Assembly: GCA_015501055.1 (NCBI GenBank)
Contig: JADNYV010000273.1
Coordinates: forward strand, 1-47,551
DNA from: Mucidula mucida
Taxonomy: Eukaryota > Basidiomycota > Agaricomycetes > Agaricales > Physalacriaceae
Direction of reading: 5' to 3'
DNA: 47,551 nucleotides
Positions within the stretch are counted from its first letter, which is position 1. Every line of letters begins with the position of its first letter. Positions 1 to 8,761 of the stretch are shown in pieces. The notes below the pieces were generated by a model, which did not search any database, had not been told where the DNA came from, and saw only the letters and a program-made list of their open reading frames with translations. Position numbers and translations under genes: made by a program.

Positions 1-168
1 GTGTCATTTTTGCTCACCAAATCGTTGCATGACCACTGAACACGACGGAAGATGAAGATGGTTGATATTCGCCTACGCCATACTACAAATGACTAAGGAC
101 ATGCCCCGGCGAACCCAGCATGGTAATCAAACAGTCTCGTTATATCTCATTCGTCGCTTCTCCTTCTG

Positions 169-426
169 TTAAAGCTCAATGATTTGTGACGCCAATCTTA
201 TTCCTACATAACGCCACTCCTTGCTCATGTTTGTCAGGAATTTCTCTCGTTCAATCCCCTTGCTAATAAAGCTGCATCCAACCACCAGTGGCTCGAGGGG
301 AGGAAAATGCCTGAGATAATAAACCGAGTTCCAGATTGCGCCATCGCGGGAGTATAGCAGCTCGGCTGCATCGTGTATGTAGACGCGTAAAATTCCCCTG
401 TACCTGTCCAGTGCCTTCAAGATCAT
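169..426 (-). CDS. Hypothetical protein, about 85 aa, or last exon of a larger gene
   Basis: The product is not recognised. The ORF begins with MILKALDRYRG and ends with RLASQIIEL and a TAA. It contains a run with HFPPLEPLVVGCSF and ISKGIEREKFLTNMSKEW that is kept almost unchanged, with only a few substitutions, in the right arm of the inverted repeat (38640-38830). There it becomes frameshifted after the LTNMS segment. Conservation of protein-like sequence in both arms argues that the frame was once coding. No signal peptide or membrane segment is visible. The start is uncertain: upstream sequence towards 520 lies in the diverged part of the repeat, so an upstream exon may be missing. Confidence 0.4.
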   Translation of the reverse strand: MILKALDRYRGILRVYIHDAAELLYSRDGAIWNSVYYLRHFPPLEPLVVGCSFISKGIEREKFLTNMSKEWRYVGIRLASQIIEL

Positions 427-597
427 CAATCCTTCTTTTCGTCGTAGCCGATACGCTCATCCCCCCTAGGTGATTGACTCGACCGCGCATATAATTGCAC
501 CGCTGACAAAGTTGACAAGCGCCATGGAATCTGCATAGATATGGTTGTCAACTGTTCCTGAACATCAAAAAGCAGCAACTTCACCCATCAATACTCC

Positions 598-638
598 CTG
601 AAGGATGGTGCTGTTCTACCCGACACGCAAAGAGCAAC
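598..638 (-). repeat. Fragment of dispersed element E
   Basis: This short piece (AGGATGGTGCTGTTC then CCCGACACGC) is the reverse complement of sequence found at 31796-31840 and 38330-38370. It ends abruptly at 638, where the beta-type gene remnant of unit A1 begins, so it marks a junction of the duplication. See the entry at 38010-38385 for the longest copy. Confidence 0.7.
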
Positions 639-639
639 T

Positions 640-910
640 GGTAATGGTCATAGAGCGCGCACACTTACTCTAGGGGAGGCTGGTCCGCCGCCCTGCGGAG
701 AAGGGCCCTAACAGGATAAATGATTAGCAGTGATTCGCACGACGCGATATGTCAAGCGCTGACTGCTGTTTCATAGGCGTAGCTGGGGCCGTGGGAGATG
801 AGAGTGGAATATAGACGTATCTGACGCGGAAGGCAGCTTTTATACGATTTGGGCAGGTTGGTGGAACAAGAAGAGACTTGATTAGGGGTTACCTTCTTGA
901 TTGACATTGG
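640..910 (-). pseudogene. Remnant of beta-type small coiled-coil gene (promoter and first exons)
   Basis: On the minus strand a TATAAAA (about 840-846) is followed after roughly 60 bp by the position of the family start codon, which here reads ACG instead of ATG in front of the family's Met-Ala-Pro start. Downstream residues align with the beta module at 18000-18290 in block B, including the shared GGGCCCTTCTCCGCAGG stretch. The remnant stops at 640 where element E begins, so the coiled-coil exons are missing. I call it a pseudogene because of the lost start and missing 3' half. Confidence 0.65.
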
Positions 911-1129
911 TACTCAGATGCTTGTGCTGTTCCGTTTATTCCCAATTGGAATATGTGGCATGGAGGGCGTAGCTCATAAGAAGGTTGTGGATGTTGGTTA
1001 CACAGAATACAGAGATATATAGTACCTGCGTACGCTGTCAGACAATAGATGTATGAAATGTAAGAAAATACGTACGAGATAGCAAGACACAAAGCAGATG
1101 GATGACATTATGTACGTTCGACAGCAGCC

Positions 1130-1711
1130 TCAAACGTCGTCTCTCATGATAGCGTAGAACTCTTGTTCGCTGATCTCTCCGTCTTGGTCCAGGTCAAATT
1201 CGTCGATCATGGCCTGTCTGTCAAAAACGTGAGCTGACGCCTGCGATGGAAGAAATGGAAGGAACGCACAGCTCGTCGTCCTCTAGCCGGTCGCCAATCT
1301 CCTTCGCGACGCGACGTAAATTGCGCAGGCTGATCTTTCCGGTATGGTCGTCGTCAAAAAGCCGGAAAGTGCGTTGCAGGTCCTCGAGGGGATCACGCTC
1401 GAGCAGCTTTTCGCTCACTTTTTTGCGTAAATATACTGCCATCGGTAACGAGGAAAAAACACGCACTGGTTCTCGCGAAAGCCTCGAACTCCATCAAGCC
1501 GTGACCCGTCTTGTCGTTGTCGCGTAGGAGCTTTAGCACCTCTGCCTTCTTCAGGTCGAAGCCAAGGGCGCGGATAGTCGATGCAGCCATCCTTGTCCGT
1601 GTCGAACAGCTCAAACGCCTCTTTGATTTCCTGCTTCTGCTCGTCCGAAATCTCTGGGCGGCTATGCGTGTGCCGTTTCGCCTTCTAGGCAGCCGCCGAG
1701 GATCCGTACAT
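1130..1711 (-). pseudogene. Centrin pseudogene, array copy 1
   Basis: A copy of the intact centrin gene at 30204-30805 with the same exon order. The third EF-hand segment ([20 protein letters not shown]) and the C-terminal exon ending in a TGA remain readable. Three lesions or changes are visible: codon 9 is TAG at 1685-1687 (the intact gene has CAG); a 20-bp deletion at about 1573 removes part of the loop between EF-hands 1 and 2 and shifts the frame; and scattered substitutions occur. The first intron matches the intact gene, unlike copies 2 and 3. The segment upstream of the start (1712-1912) is also homologous to the intact gene's upstream region, so promoter and coding sequence were duplicated together. 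Confidence 0.93.
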
Positions 1712-1912
1712 CGAATGCTAATGGGTACGGGCGCGTCATTGTCGTGACGGTAGGTGGAGGATGATTGGGTGCAGATGCTGGTGTGGATAGAAGAGAGGCT
1801 TGCCTAGGGTTAGGGCTTTGGTAGTCACCACGTGAAGCGAGTTACGCTCCTCCGTCTACTAGAAGGAACAACTGTCTTCCTTCATCTCATGGCGTCTGCG
1901 TCATAAGACTAC
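1712..1912 (-). promoter_or_regulatory. Duplicated centrin upstream region
   Basis: This stretch upstream of dead centrin copy 1 aligns with 30806-31000 upstream of the intact gene. Shared features are TGTCGTGACGGTAGGT, a TAGGGTTAGGG motif and CACCACGTGAAG (an E-box-like CACGTG). Equivalents are 9887-10087 and 20394-20594. I do not see a TATA box. Promoter function is inferred only from position and conservation. Confidence 0.5.
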
Positions 1913-2239
1913 CTTCCGTCGTGTTCAGCGGTAATATAATGTCCCTATGATTCCGTTTCGCCCTGGGCTCCAACCTGTCTGAGGGAAGCAATCAGTCTCA
2001 TATCGGAAGAGTTATCAACAACATACTGTAGCACGCTCTGCACCCGATTCTGTTGGACGACGACGTTTAGTCGGCGGCTCTGGAGGCAGATGGTCAGCGC
2101 TACGCTTCAACGAGGTCGACAACTCGGAGCTTCGAATGCAATCGAATAGGATAACGGAGACGTCGAAGCGGACAGCTTTAATCCACGCCTACGGATAATA
2201 AGCCTGCATAATAATGAACACGATAGAAGGATCACCCAC
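1913..2239 (-). pseudogene. Internally deleted FunK1-like kinase remnant (K3-derived), array copy 1
   Basis: Three pieces of the K3 locus are fused here in order: about 38985-39110 (C-terminal coding end and downstream flank), 39960-40110 (part of the linker) and 40622-40735 (the exon around VSVILFDC with its preceding intron). The entire kinase catalytic domain, about 39111-39959, is missing. The minus-strand reading includes a VGDPSI segment and the same intron-end TAG followed by AWIKA. No function is possible; it is a fossil linking the array to the K3 locus. Confidence 0.85.
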
Positions 2240-2302
2240 CGTTCCGCTCTGCAGAAGACATAACTTCAAAGTGCCCCACAGCTGGAGGAGGCGCACCTTT
2301 AC

Positions 2303-3110
2303 TCAAACATCACTCTTCTCGTCGTATCCTAGTCCATGCCAACGAGGAGGGCCATGTCCGACACGACTAGGATAGCGCTTCGTCAGCGAGCTCGTCAACA
2401 AGAAGCCTGTAGACGTACCAGGACTGGCGAGCACGAACAACGACATGGCCGGAATAGCCAAAGTCGTACCTTCGTCGCCGTCTAACTGTTCCACCGGCAC
2501 GAAGCCAAATGGGACAAGGGACGCGTCGCGAAGACAACGTCCCACACAACGCCGGCGACGTCCGATACATTCCCGAGGTCTGTAAGACTCGTTAGCCACC
2601 GTCTGGAGAAAGGCAAGAAGAGGACGACGTACGGTGTGTAGTAACAGAGGCGGGAGTGCCATAACTACGGCGAATATGATGAGCGGTTGGGTAGGAGACG
2701 CAAAGAGGAAGACTTACCTCCTCAGTAAGAGCAAGTCGATGTCTAAGGAAAGGGTGGCGAGTCAGTAGTGCTTATGGACAGCGTGAACAACGACTCACAG
2801 AGCAGCGCGTTGATCCCCCAAGGATGGCTGTCCAAGTCGTCAGCAAGCTCCTCGAAAACAAGGCAAAGAAATTGACGTACCAGAGAGAGGCCAAAGACGG
2901 TGGGCTCCCACAAGGAAATCGGTGATGATGGTGGGAGGAAGAAACACCGGGTTTCCATCAACGGCGGTCACCTCCTAAACGTGTTGCGATGTCCGGGACA
3001 TACGATGAGCGGGAGCAGCGAGGAGGGTATCTTCGAGACCATGAGACGAGGAGCAACGTATATAAGGAAGGAATATCACGAACCGGGAGAAGAGAGGAAG
3101 GGATGATGAT
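2303..3110 (-). other. X2 region: possible small multi-exon gene, array copy 1
   Basis: The product is not recognised. On the minus strand a TATATA lies at about 3056-3062, followed about 30 bp later by an ATG. Plausible short introns with GTACGT, GTGAGT and GTAAGT donors and YAG acceptors divide pieces such as VDGNPVFLPPTIITDFL and WDVVFATRPLSHLAS. A 119-aa open frame (2303-2662) ends in GYDEKSDV. Differences among the three array copies are spread through the frame and include an indel in copy 3, so purifying selection is weak or absent. It may be a decayed gene. Confidence that a product is made is low. Confidence 0.25.
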
Positions 3111-4080
3111 TCCAGGTAAGTTCCATCGCCTTTTAACGAATTCTGCATAGCTACGTACATCTAATAAGATGTACATCAATGCGGGCGATCGAGGCCGCGA
3201 CACACGGACATTTGATTGGGGGAAGATCTGTGCAGATTCGGGCGCATATTGCGCCGCCACATATTTCGCTTAGTGACGCGTAACCGCCCTGACGCTTACC
3301 GGAAAGGAACAGGAGGTAGAAAGAGAGAGAAGAAGACTCCAACACGAATGGTGAACCCAAATCGAATGAAAGTTACCTTGACCCGTAGAATGGACTGTGG
3401 CGTGTATCCCGTTCTTCGAATCAAAGTTTCAGTGCCCAGAGCGTCAGGATTAACATCACGACATGTCCCTGAGAATATGATGGGAGTCAGTCAGCGGCGT
3501 CTGGACTCGGGGATAGTGAAAACTTACGGACACGTCTTTTCACTGCAACGCTTTGCGTTGCTAATTGCTTTGCTCTGGGCGCGGAGAAGATAGCCCGTAG
3601 CGATATATCAGCATATGATATCAGTCAGCATGAAATGAAGCCGTTGAAACGCGGAAAAGGTACGAACCTTGTGTGCATTCTGTTGACAGAACATGCTTCG
3701 AACGTTACGTTGGAACGAATGCGCTCGCGGGTGTACTGACATCTGCAGGCAGTATATTTAGACCAAATAAATTTAGCCCAGTTGTAAAGTCGACCAAAAT
3801 GACATGGCAAACGACTTTTAGCCAAAACTGTCAGAGGGACGGAGGCAGGCATCATTTCCCCACATCCGATGTCGGGCAAGATAAGATTCCAACAGCCCCG
3901 GAGACGTCACAGGGCCCAGATATCCTCGTGTCATCGATGTGCAGGGTCCTCACCGCATCCCAGAGGCTCTTTCGCGAAACGCCACTCACCGCACGCGTTC
4001 TCCGCCTTCACGACCGTCGGAATCTGACGTACCTACTCCTGTCAAGAGTCTCAGGGTAAATTCAGGACAGCCAGACTAAC
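3111..4080. other. Stretch without a supported gene, array copy 1
   Basis: Several frames of 60-128 codons are open on both strands, but none has a family match I recognise, and the three copies differ by frame-breaking indels (for example the plus-strand frame from 3216 is cut short in copy 3 near 22128). A perfect short hairpin, GCAACGC-TTT-GCGTTGC, lies at about 3545-3561 and is identical in all three units. An A+T-rich piece near 3750-3770 (GTATATTTAG) could be a promoter element, without further support. Confidence 0.4.
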
Positions 4081-4099
4081 GAGAGAGTAGGAAAGCAGG

Positions 4100-4175
4100 A
4101 AAGCGCGTTAGTGTAACCACTGTGAACTCGGACATGTGGTGGTTCGAGTTCAAGTGATACCGATCACTTGGGGTT
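4100..4175 (+). ncRNA. tRNA-like pol III promoter elements (possible SINE head), array copy 1
   Basis: A box A-like TAGTGTAACCA (4109-4119) lies 32 bp before a box B-like GGTTCGAGTTC (4141-4151), which matches the GGTTCGANTCC consensus at nearly all positions. It is followed at once by a hairpin, AAGTGAT-ACCG-ATCACTT. A complete tRNA cloverleaf cannot be folded, so this is not a normal tRNA gene. A tRNA-derived SINE head or a chance match are the alternatives. No terminal poly-A or T run was identified nearby. Confidence 0.3.
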
Positions 4176-4257
4176 GTCATACCCGTATGGCACCATTCAA
4201 TAACAATCTTTCGGCCCTAATTCCGAGTCGATTGGACATCTGGAACGCTGGGAGGAT

Positions 4258-4503
4258 GTGGGTTATCCGCGCTTAGGGCGGAGCGGATATCCATCTGCGA
4301 ATACGCGATATCGACATTGTGACCCGACAGATATCATCTCCAGGGTGCTATGCATTGGTTACAGTCGTTTATTGGGACGTCTGATTGCGTCGTTGAGTCA
4401 TGTTGGATTTGGATGTTTCGGCGATATGTACTTCTCCGTAAGTGTCAGTAGGTGGGATATGTTCATGTATGTGTTTCTGTCAGACTTTGGGTGTTTACCA
4501 TGA
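4258..4503 (+). other. Open frame of 81 codons, conserved in three units
   Basis: The product is not recognised. The frame is kept in all three copies (4258, 12439 and 22940) with one or two substitutions. It is rich in Gly, Ser, Phe and Tyr (SHVGFGCFGDMYFSVSVS) and has no clear domain. It begins with a codon other than a well-placed ATG, and the copies are so similar that openness alone says little. A 14-bp palindrome, CACTCTCGAGAGTG, follows at about 4553-4566. Confidence 0.15.
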
Positions 4504-4772
4504 TATAGTCCTATCTCATACTAATCTCTCAAGTGTATTTTTTGCTCTGTAGACACTCTCGAGAGTGCTCAATTGTCAATATACACATTTTGGATGTACA
4601 GCAAAGTAATACATTTTACCACTACGGTACAGATTTGGCGTTAAGACGGTCTGATTTCGGGCAGAAGAAAGAGCGAAAAGCGGATTCGATTAGGCGTATC
4701 TACGACAGGACTACATGACTACGTATAGGCTACAATACTACTCTCTATCACATCCTACTGTGGCGGTACTTT

Positions 4773-7602
4773 CTATTCTAATTCCATCTCGCTGAATGTG
4801 CCAGGCTGCGTCCCGGAATCGCTCGCCCCTTCCAAAGCGAAAGCAGCTGGAAGCGACTGTGCATTGCCGTGGATACAAAACGGCTAAGTTAGCTTGGAAG
4901 ATAATTATCACAATAACAAGGCACGTACTTACAAAGATGGCCCGTTGATAACATCGCCGTCGTCCCAACAGAGTCGAACGACGCCATCGCTGGGTACATC
5001 GACGAGCGCCCAGGTGGCGTGTGGCGTAGCGAACCGTGCTGTCCCCCACAGTGAGTAACTCGTAGGGCGAGCGTAGCTGGCGATAGCGCCACTGCTCAGC
5101 GTAATTCAACTAGAGTTTCAGGCACTGAAATTCGTTGTTAGCGCAATAAGTGAAACGATAGGAATAACGTACCATCGCCAGGACGTCCAAATGCGTGTGT
5201 AAGCCCGAGCTCCGTCAGATCTGAATCGCCATTAGCGGTTGATCGTTCAGCGCTGGAGCCTGCCCCCCTTGGATTTGGCAGGGCGTTGCTTGAGTCGAGG
5301 TCTGGAGTCGGCGTACTGGGAAAAGACGGGAGGTGAGAGCGCGTAATACGAAGCGTGAGATGCGAGTGCAGCGGCGATACCTGTGATTCCAAGAGAGTAG
5401 GCAGCCGTCAGTTCAGAAAGCAAGGTACGAAGACATAACGTACCCAAAAGACACATTGGTAACAGACGCGTCCCAAAGCGTCGATTAAACCGACGTCCGT
5501 GAGTTCTAAATCGGGCTAAATGACACGAGGTTGCCAAGGCACGGTGCACAAGTATAACTCCGTGAGGGATTCAGGCGGTCGAGCGAGAGCGTAGCGACTG
5601 GCGGGGCGAGAATTCGCGGAGGGTAGAAGATGACGGCAAGTCACCTATGACAACGACGCCTACAGCGCGTTAGTCGGGGGGAGAGGACGCGATAGTTGAT
5701 GTGTGGCGTGGGCGGAACATCGTTCTTGAAACAGTGACAAGTTGGGCGAGACAAGCGATCCAGTGAGACAGCTGACGTGCACTGCATCGAGCGTGAGATT
5801 GTCTGGTATAATGATTTAGCACTCAATTTCAGAGAGCAGAATAACGTACTTGCCAAGTTTACCGCGAACACGTCCTAATCCGACCATAAATCCGATAGCC
5901 GCAAGATCCTACGAGTCGAATGATGCAAAGATTTGATGGCAATACAATGGAGGGCCTACGGAAAACGGGTGAGAGGTGAAGAAGAAATTGAAATCAAACA
6001 TTTGCACCGTTTGCGCCCGAAAAAAAGCCGGGCCGGCGAGGCCAATACACGCTGGAGTTGTCAGAGATGGCATGTTCGTGAGCCACCGCAGTTTCGTTCA
6101 GCGATTGATTCTTCCAGAGGCGGCTTTGCCGCCTCACGTTTTCTAGAGGGACTTGTGAGATGAGAGCTTGGTCGAATCAGAGCGAATGAGCACCGTTCCA
6201 GCGCCCGAATCAATTTGATCTATCGAAATGGATCAGATCCCAGAGCTCAAATCGAATCAGAACACGCACCCTTTTCGCCTGGACCAAAAGCCGGTCCGGC
6301 GAGGACAGCCATGCTGATAAACCGCAGCACGACATTGTTTGCATGGTAACGAGAATGTTCAAGTGCCAGCATTGGGGTGGTGAAGCCACCGCCGCCACTT
6401 TGAACGCACTGTATGCTGCGAATCAACTTGAAATCAAAACGCCAAGAGAGGCCGACTCACGGATTTGAATGAAATATCTAACATTGAGCTAGGACTAAAC
6501 CAGACCCGAAAAAGACGAAAGCCTGGCCGGCGAGGGCAGCCTGCTGTAATTCCCATGATGCCGTTCATCGCGTCTTGAAAGGCTGAAGAAAGATGAATCA
6601 TTGACAGTTCTCGAGGCGCCTAAGGCGCCGACGCGTTGTATCGAATACTTGACATTCTTGAGGCTAGAGGACGTGACGGGATGAAGCAAACCGTCAAGTT
6701 GCCGATCCGGATCAAGTTGATCGATGTTCCTGCCTCTTGCCATGACGTCGTGCCTCAATGTCTCCTTCAGTTGACCCTTATCGCGCTGGACCTGTTGATG
6801 ATTAATGGTCTCCATAGGTCTCTCTGCGTCCGGTCTTCTGGTACGACGCCAAATGGGATAACGTACCTCCGCCTGTCTGCTCCATCTCCTGCTCCCGCCA
6901 ATCTGAACCCGGTTCTTGAGGATTTGAGCGTCTCACACATCGTGTGCCCTGCTCTGACGACGGGTAATCGTGAAAGTCGTGGAGGACTTCAACACGCACC
7001 TTCTCTCTGTCTGCTCCCTATTTTGACCCCGAATCTGGACTACCCGAGCTGGTAAAACTCTACGGATGATGAGAACCCGTCTCGAGGACTTCACGCACCT
7101 TTTCGACTTCCCACCATTCTGACCATGGTTCTCGAAGAATTGAGCCGGAGCCGGTTTCTGGCGAACGTCAGCGTAAGTCTTAGCAAGTTGTTTATTTCGC
7201 TTACCTTCTCTGCTCCATACCTACTTGACGTCGGCCGCAAAGACTGCATGTTGTACACGCCTTTCCTGACGTCCAGCAATTCTAACCCCGGTTCTCGACG
7301 AATTGAGCGGGTCTCGCGGTTTCTGGATTTCGACAACGTCGTCCGAGTCGCTCTTTGCTTACCTTCTCTCCGTCGTCCGCAAAGACTGTCCTGACACAAT
7401 GAATCTTCAGTAGACGAGCAAGAGGTAGGGGAGAACGAGCTCACCGGGATAATTTTGCCGTGAAGGTGATGGTAAGTGGGAGAGTTTGGAATGAGGTTAC
7501 GCAGAGATTGAATTCAGGTCCCTGTCGGAGCAATATTGAGCGTTCTCTGGGCGCCCGATCGTTGCCTTGGATAAAGCTTGATTCAGGTCCCCGTGTGGAC
7601 AT
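4773..7602 (-). other. X1 locus: putative intron-rich gene with repeated exons, array copy 1
   Basis: The product is not recognised. On the minus strand a start MSTRGPESSF is followed by many short candidate introns. Three kinds of internally repeated exon are visible. (1) At 6850-7390, pieces containing REPGLELLDVRK, REPWSEWWEVEK and QEPGSDWREQEMEQ. (2) At 6025-6540, three pieces with the core GLAGPAF ending at GTGCGT-like donors. (3) At 5170-5910, three pieces of pattern DLxxxGLxxAxGR, each followed by a GTACGTTAT donor. A charged helix (QLKETLRHDVMARGRN) lies at about 6700-6790. The C-terminal exons read ATWALVDVPSDG and end in FSEMELE with a stop at 4773. This copy carries a frameshift near 7476 and a 1-nt shift near 5105, so it may be dead. 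Whether this is one gene or two is open. Confidence 0.35.
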
Positions 7603-7854
7603 CCTTCTGTGGCGCACTCGTCAGCAGTAAATTCGCTTTCTGTACTAGCTTCAAGTACTGATTTACCAGTGTGTAGACATCATCTCGAGCTATTCAAGTA
7701 CGAATAACAGAGTCTATGTCCGTGTGCCGTCACCTTGTAATATTCGTCGCATCAGTAACGAATATCGATCATGCTAGCTATTACGAAGGGCGGCTAACGG
7801 CTTGCTTTTATTCTTGGACTATAGGACTGTATATTTTGTCTAACACAATCAAAC

Positions 7855-8040
7855 ATGTCTCTTTCAAATCCTACTCACAGTCCGAGTCGAATGAAACCAC
7901 AGGAGGATGAGGATTCAATGCGCCACACCTTTGTCATGTCATCGATATGTGATGCAACGGAGTGCCCAGAAATTCCCATCAGTAACAACGGGCCCAGACA
8001 ACCGCCGCATATATCAAACTCTAATGTCGACGAGGTATAA
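7855..8040 (+). CDS. Hypothetical 61-aa ORF, array copy 1
   Basis: The product is not recognised. A true ATG (7855) opens a polar frame (MSLSNPTHSPSRMKPQEDED... ending ISNSNVDEV) kept in the other two units at 16046 and 26519 with one to three substitutions. No signal peptide, no C-terminal CaaX box and no repeats were seen, so a mating pheromone is not supported. Its stop codon overlaps the TATAAAG that precedes the cysteine-rich ORF at 8093, which makes it less likely that both are independent genes. Confidence 0.25.
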   Translation: MSLSNPTHSPSRMKPQEDEDSMRHTFVMSSICDATECPEIPISNNGPRQPPHISNSNVDEV

Positions 8041-8042
8041 AG
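8036..8042 (+). promoter_or_regulatory. TATA box upstream of small cysteine-rich ORF
   Basis: TATAAAG lies 51 bp before the ATG at 8093, and a pyrimidine-rich tract (TCCTCCTTTTCTTCCC) lies just before the ATG. TATA, a pyrimidine-rich start region and then ATG is a usual layout for strongly expressed fungal genes. The same motif is kept in A2 and A3, but in A3 a deletion removes the pyrimidine tract and the ATG. Confidence 0.45.
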
Positions 8043-8092
8043 ACCACCAGAACTGCCGTGAATCTCGTTATCCTCCTTTTCTTCCCGCCATT

Positions 8093-8297
8093 ATGCTGTC
8101 ACTATGCCCCATTGTATCTGTTCTTGTCGTCGCCGTTCCTCTGGCTACTCACCTCTGCCGCGACTCGCAAGCTTCAGTGCCACGACTCGTTGGGCAGCAC
8201 GGTACGTCGCAGTGACTCGCATCGCTTCAGCTAACAGACCTCCCTAGTTTGTCCGTGTGTGCTGGGGCAAACACCATGGTGCAAGTGTCAGAAGTGA
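8093..8297 (+). CDS. Candidate small secreted cysteine-rich peptide (two exons, 52 aa)
   Basis: Exon 1 (8093-8201) and exon 2 (8248-8297) are separated by a 46-nt intron with a GTACGT donor, a GCTAAC branch-like site and a CCCTAG acceptor. The N-terminus LSLCPIVSVLVVAVPLA looks like a signal peptide. The mature part ends VCPCVLGQTPWCKCQK with a C-x-C ... C-x-C pattern. Translation past the TGA gives CLYCPDGDC, so the cysteine pattern continues beyond the stop; the peptide may be a truncated form of a longer protein. Copy 2 has a 1-nt frameshift in the signal peptide and copy 3 lost the start codon. In copy 3 another frame opens with MFLSSPFLWLLASAA, so the true frame is disputed. Function unknown; secretion is inferred. 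Confidence 0.35.
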
Positions 8298-8761
8298 TGC
8301 TTGTACTGCCCAGACGGGGACTGCGCGAGCCAGGTATGGTATGCTGGGCTCACCACCCGAACCGACCTTGCGCGCAGTTGGTGTTTAGCCTGGTATCCTG
8401 CCCGCCCTCCTTGGAGTAGCGAAAGCAGCACCCGAGACCCCCCTTTTTTTGCATCAGAGCGCGAGAGATTCAACGCTGCACTCGCCAGCCCCGTCCCTGG
8501 GTAACGGACCTCTTTCGGTTTGAATCTCGCCCGAGAACCCCAACCGCCTTAGCAGGGCACCTTGACGGTATGAGCTACAACGTTAAAAACGCCCTTTAGC
8601 GAGGCGTGCCTCTACAATCAGTAGACTTGTCTCTCGCTTAGACTTTGGTAGTAAATACTTGCCGTTCCCGCCGTACACTAGTCAAATAACACATTGTTTT
8701 TGTCCACTTCTTGGAGTTCTGCGGGCCTTGACGCGCTCTCAGTCTATCGTCAAGATCCCTT
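8298..8761. other. Near-invariant block at the end of unit A1
   Basis: About 460 bp that is almost identical in all three units (8298-8761, 16490-16955, 26945-27411), with only two substitutions noticed, although neighbouring sequence differs by a few percent. A C6-T7/8 run (about 8438-8451) and a box-B-like GGTTTGAATCTC (about 8516) are present. No convincing protein or known RNA was recognised; plus-strand frames of 67 codons exist but have no ATG. It may be a recent conversion tract, a non-coding RNA or a 3' end. Confidence 0.5.

Larger units (their letters stand above)
5..638. repeat. Left arm of a large diverged inverted repeat (partner 38330-39029)
   Basis: Read on the minus strand, this segment matches 38330-39029 read on the plus strand. 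The outer end (position 5 pairs with 39029) and the inner end (638 pairs with 38330) align clearly. A central part of about 170 bp (roughly 330-520 here, 38466-38640 there) is strongly diverged, and the right arm is longer by about 65 bp. The arms flank the centrin array and the first kinase pair, so the whole 0.6-38.3 kb interval sits between inverted copies. No transposon termini or target-site duplication were seen. Confidence 0.85.
640..8761. repeat. Array unit A1
   Basis: First copy of the long tandem unit. It contains a remnant of a beta-type small gene, dead centrin copy 1, a deleted kinase remnant, the intron-rich X2 and X1 loci, the small cysteine-rich ORF and the invariant terminal block. 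It matches A2 with an offset of about 8.2 kb. It ends at 8761: after the shared AAGATCCCTTA the sequence differs from A2 and A3, which continue into block B. A1 is the most diverged of the three in its right half. Confidence 0.9.

Noticed and set aside
1246..1527. Plus-strand ORFs overlapping the centrin copies
   Set aside because: Antisense shadows of the centrin exons; the Ser/Arg-rich composition comes from reading EF-hand codons in reverse.
1803..1820. TAGGGTTAGGG, resembling two telomere repeat units, upstream of every centrin copy
   Set aside because: Only about two units, in a conserved promoter position in all four copies; no array of TTAGGG or CCCTAA anywhere, so it is not evidence of a telomere or telomere fusion.
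3216..3593. Plus-strand ORFs of 125 codons (3216, 11406)
   Set aside because: Open in two copies but truncated by an indel in the third, Arg-rich with no domain, and overlapping better splice signals on the minus strand.
7855..8040. Mating pheromone precursor
   Set aside because: The ORF is short and polar but ends in SNVDEV, without the CaaX box expected of basidiomycete pheromones.
8248..8340. Selenocysteine insertion at the TGA in the cysteine-rich ORF
   Set aside because: Basidiomycetes are not known to use selenocysteine, and no SECIS-like structure was identified; a truncated or non-coding frame is simpler.
8380..8530. Possible tRNA or 5S-like gene near the C6-T8 run and GGTTTGAATCTC
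   Set aside because: No cloverleaf can be formed, the box-A candidate is weak and the T run comes before, not after, the box-B-like site.
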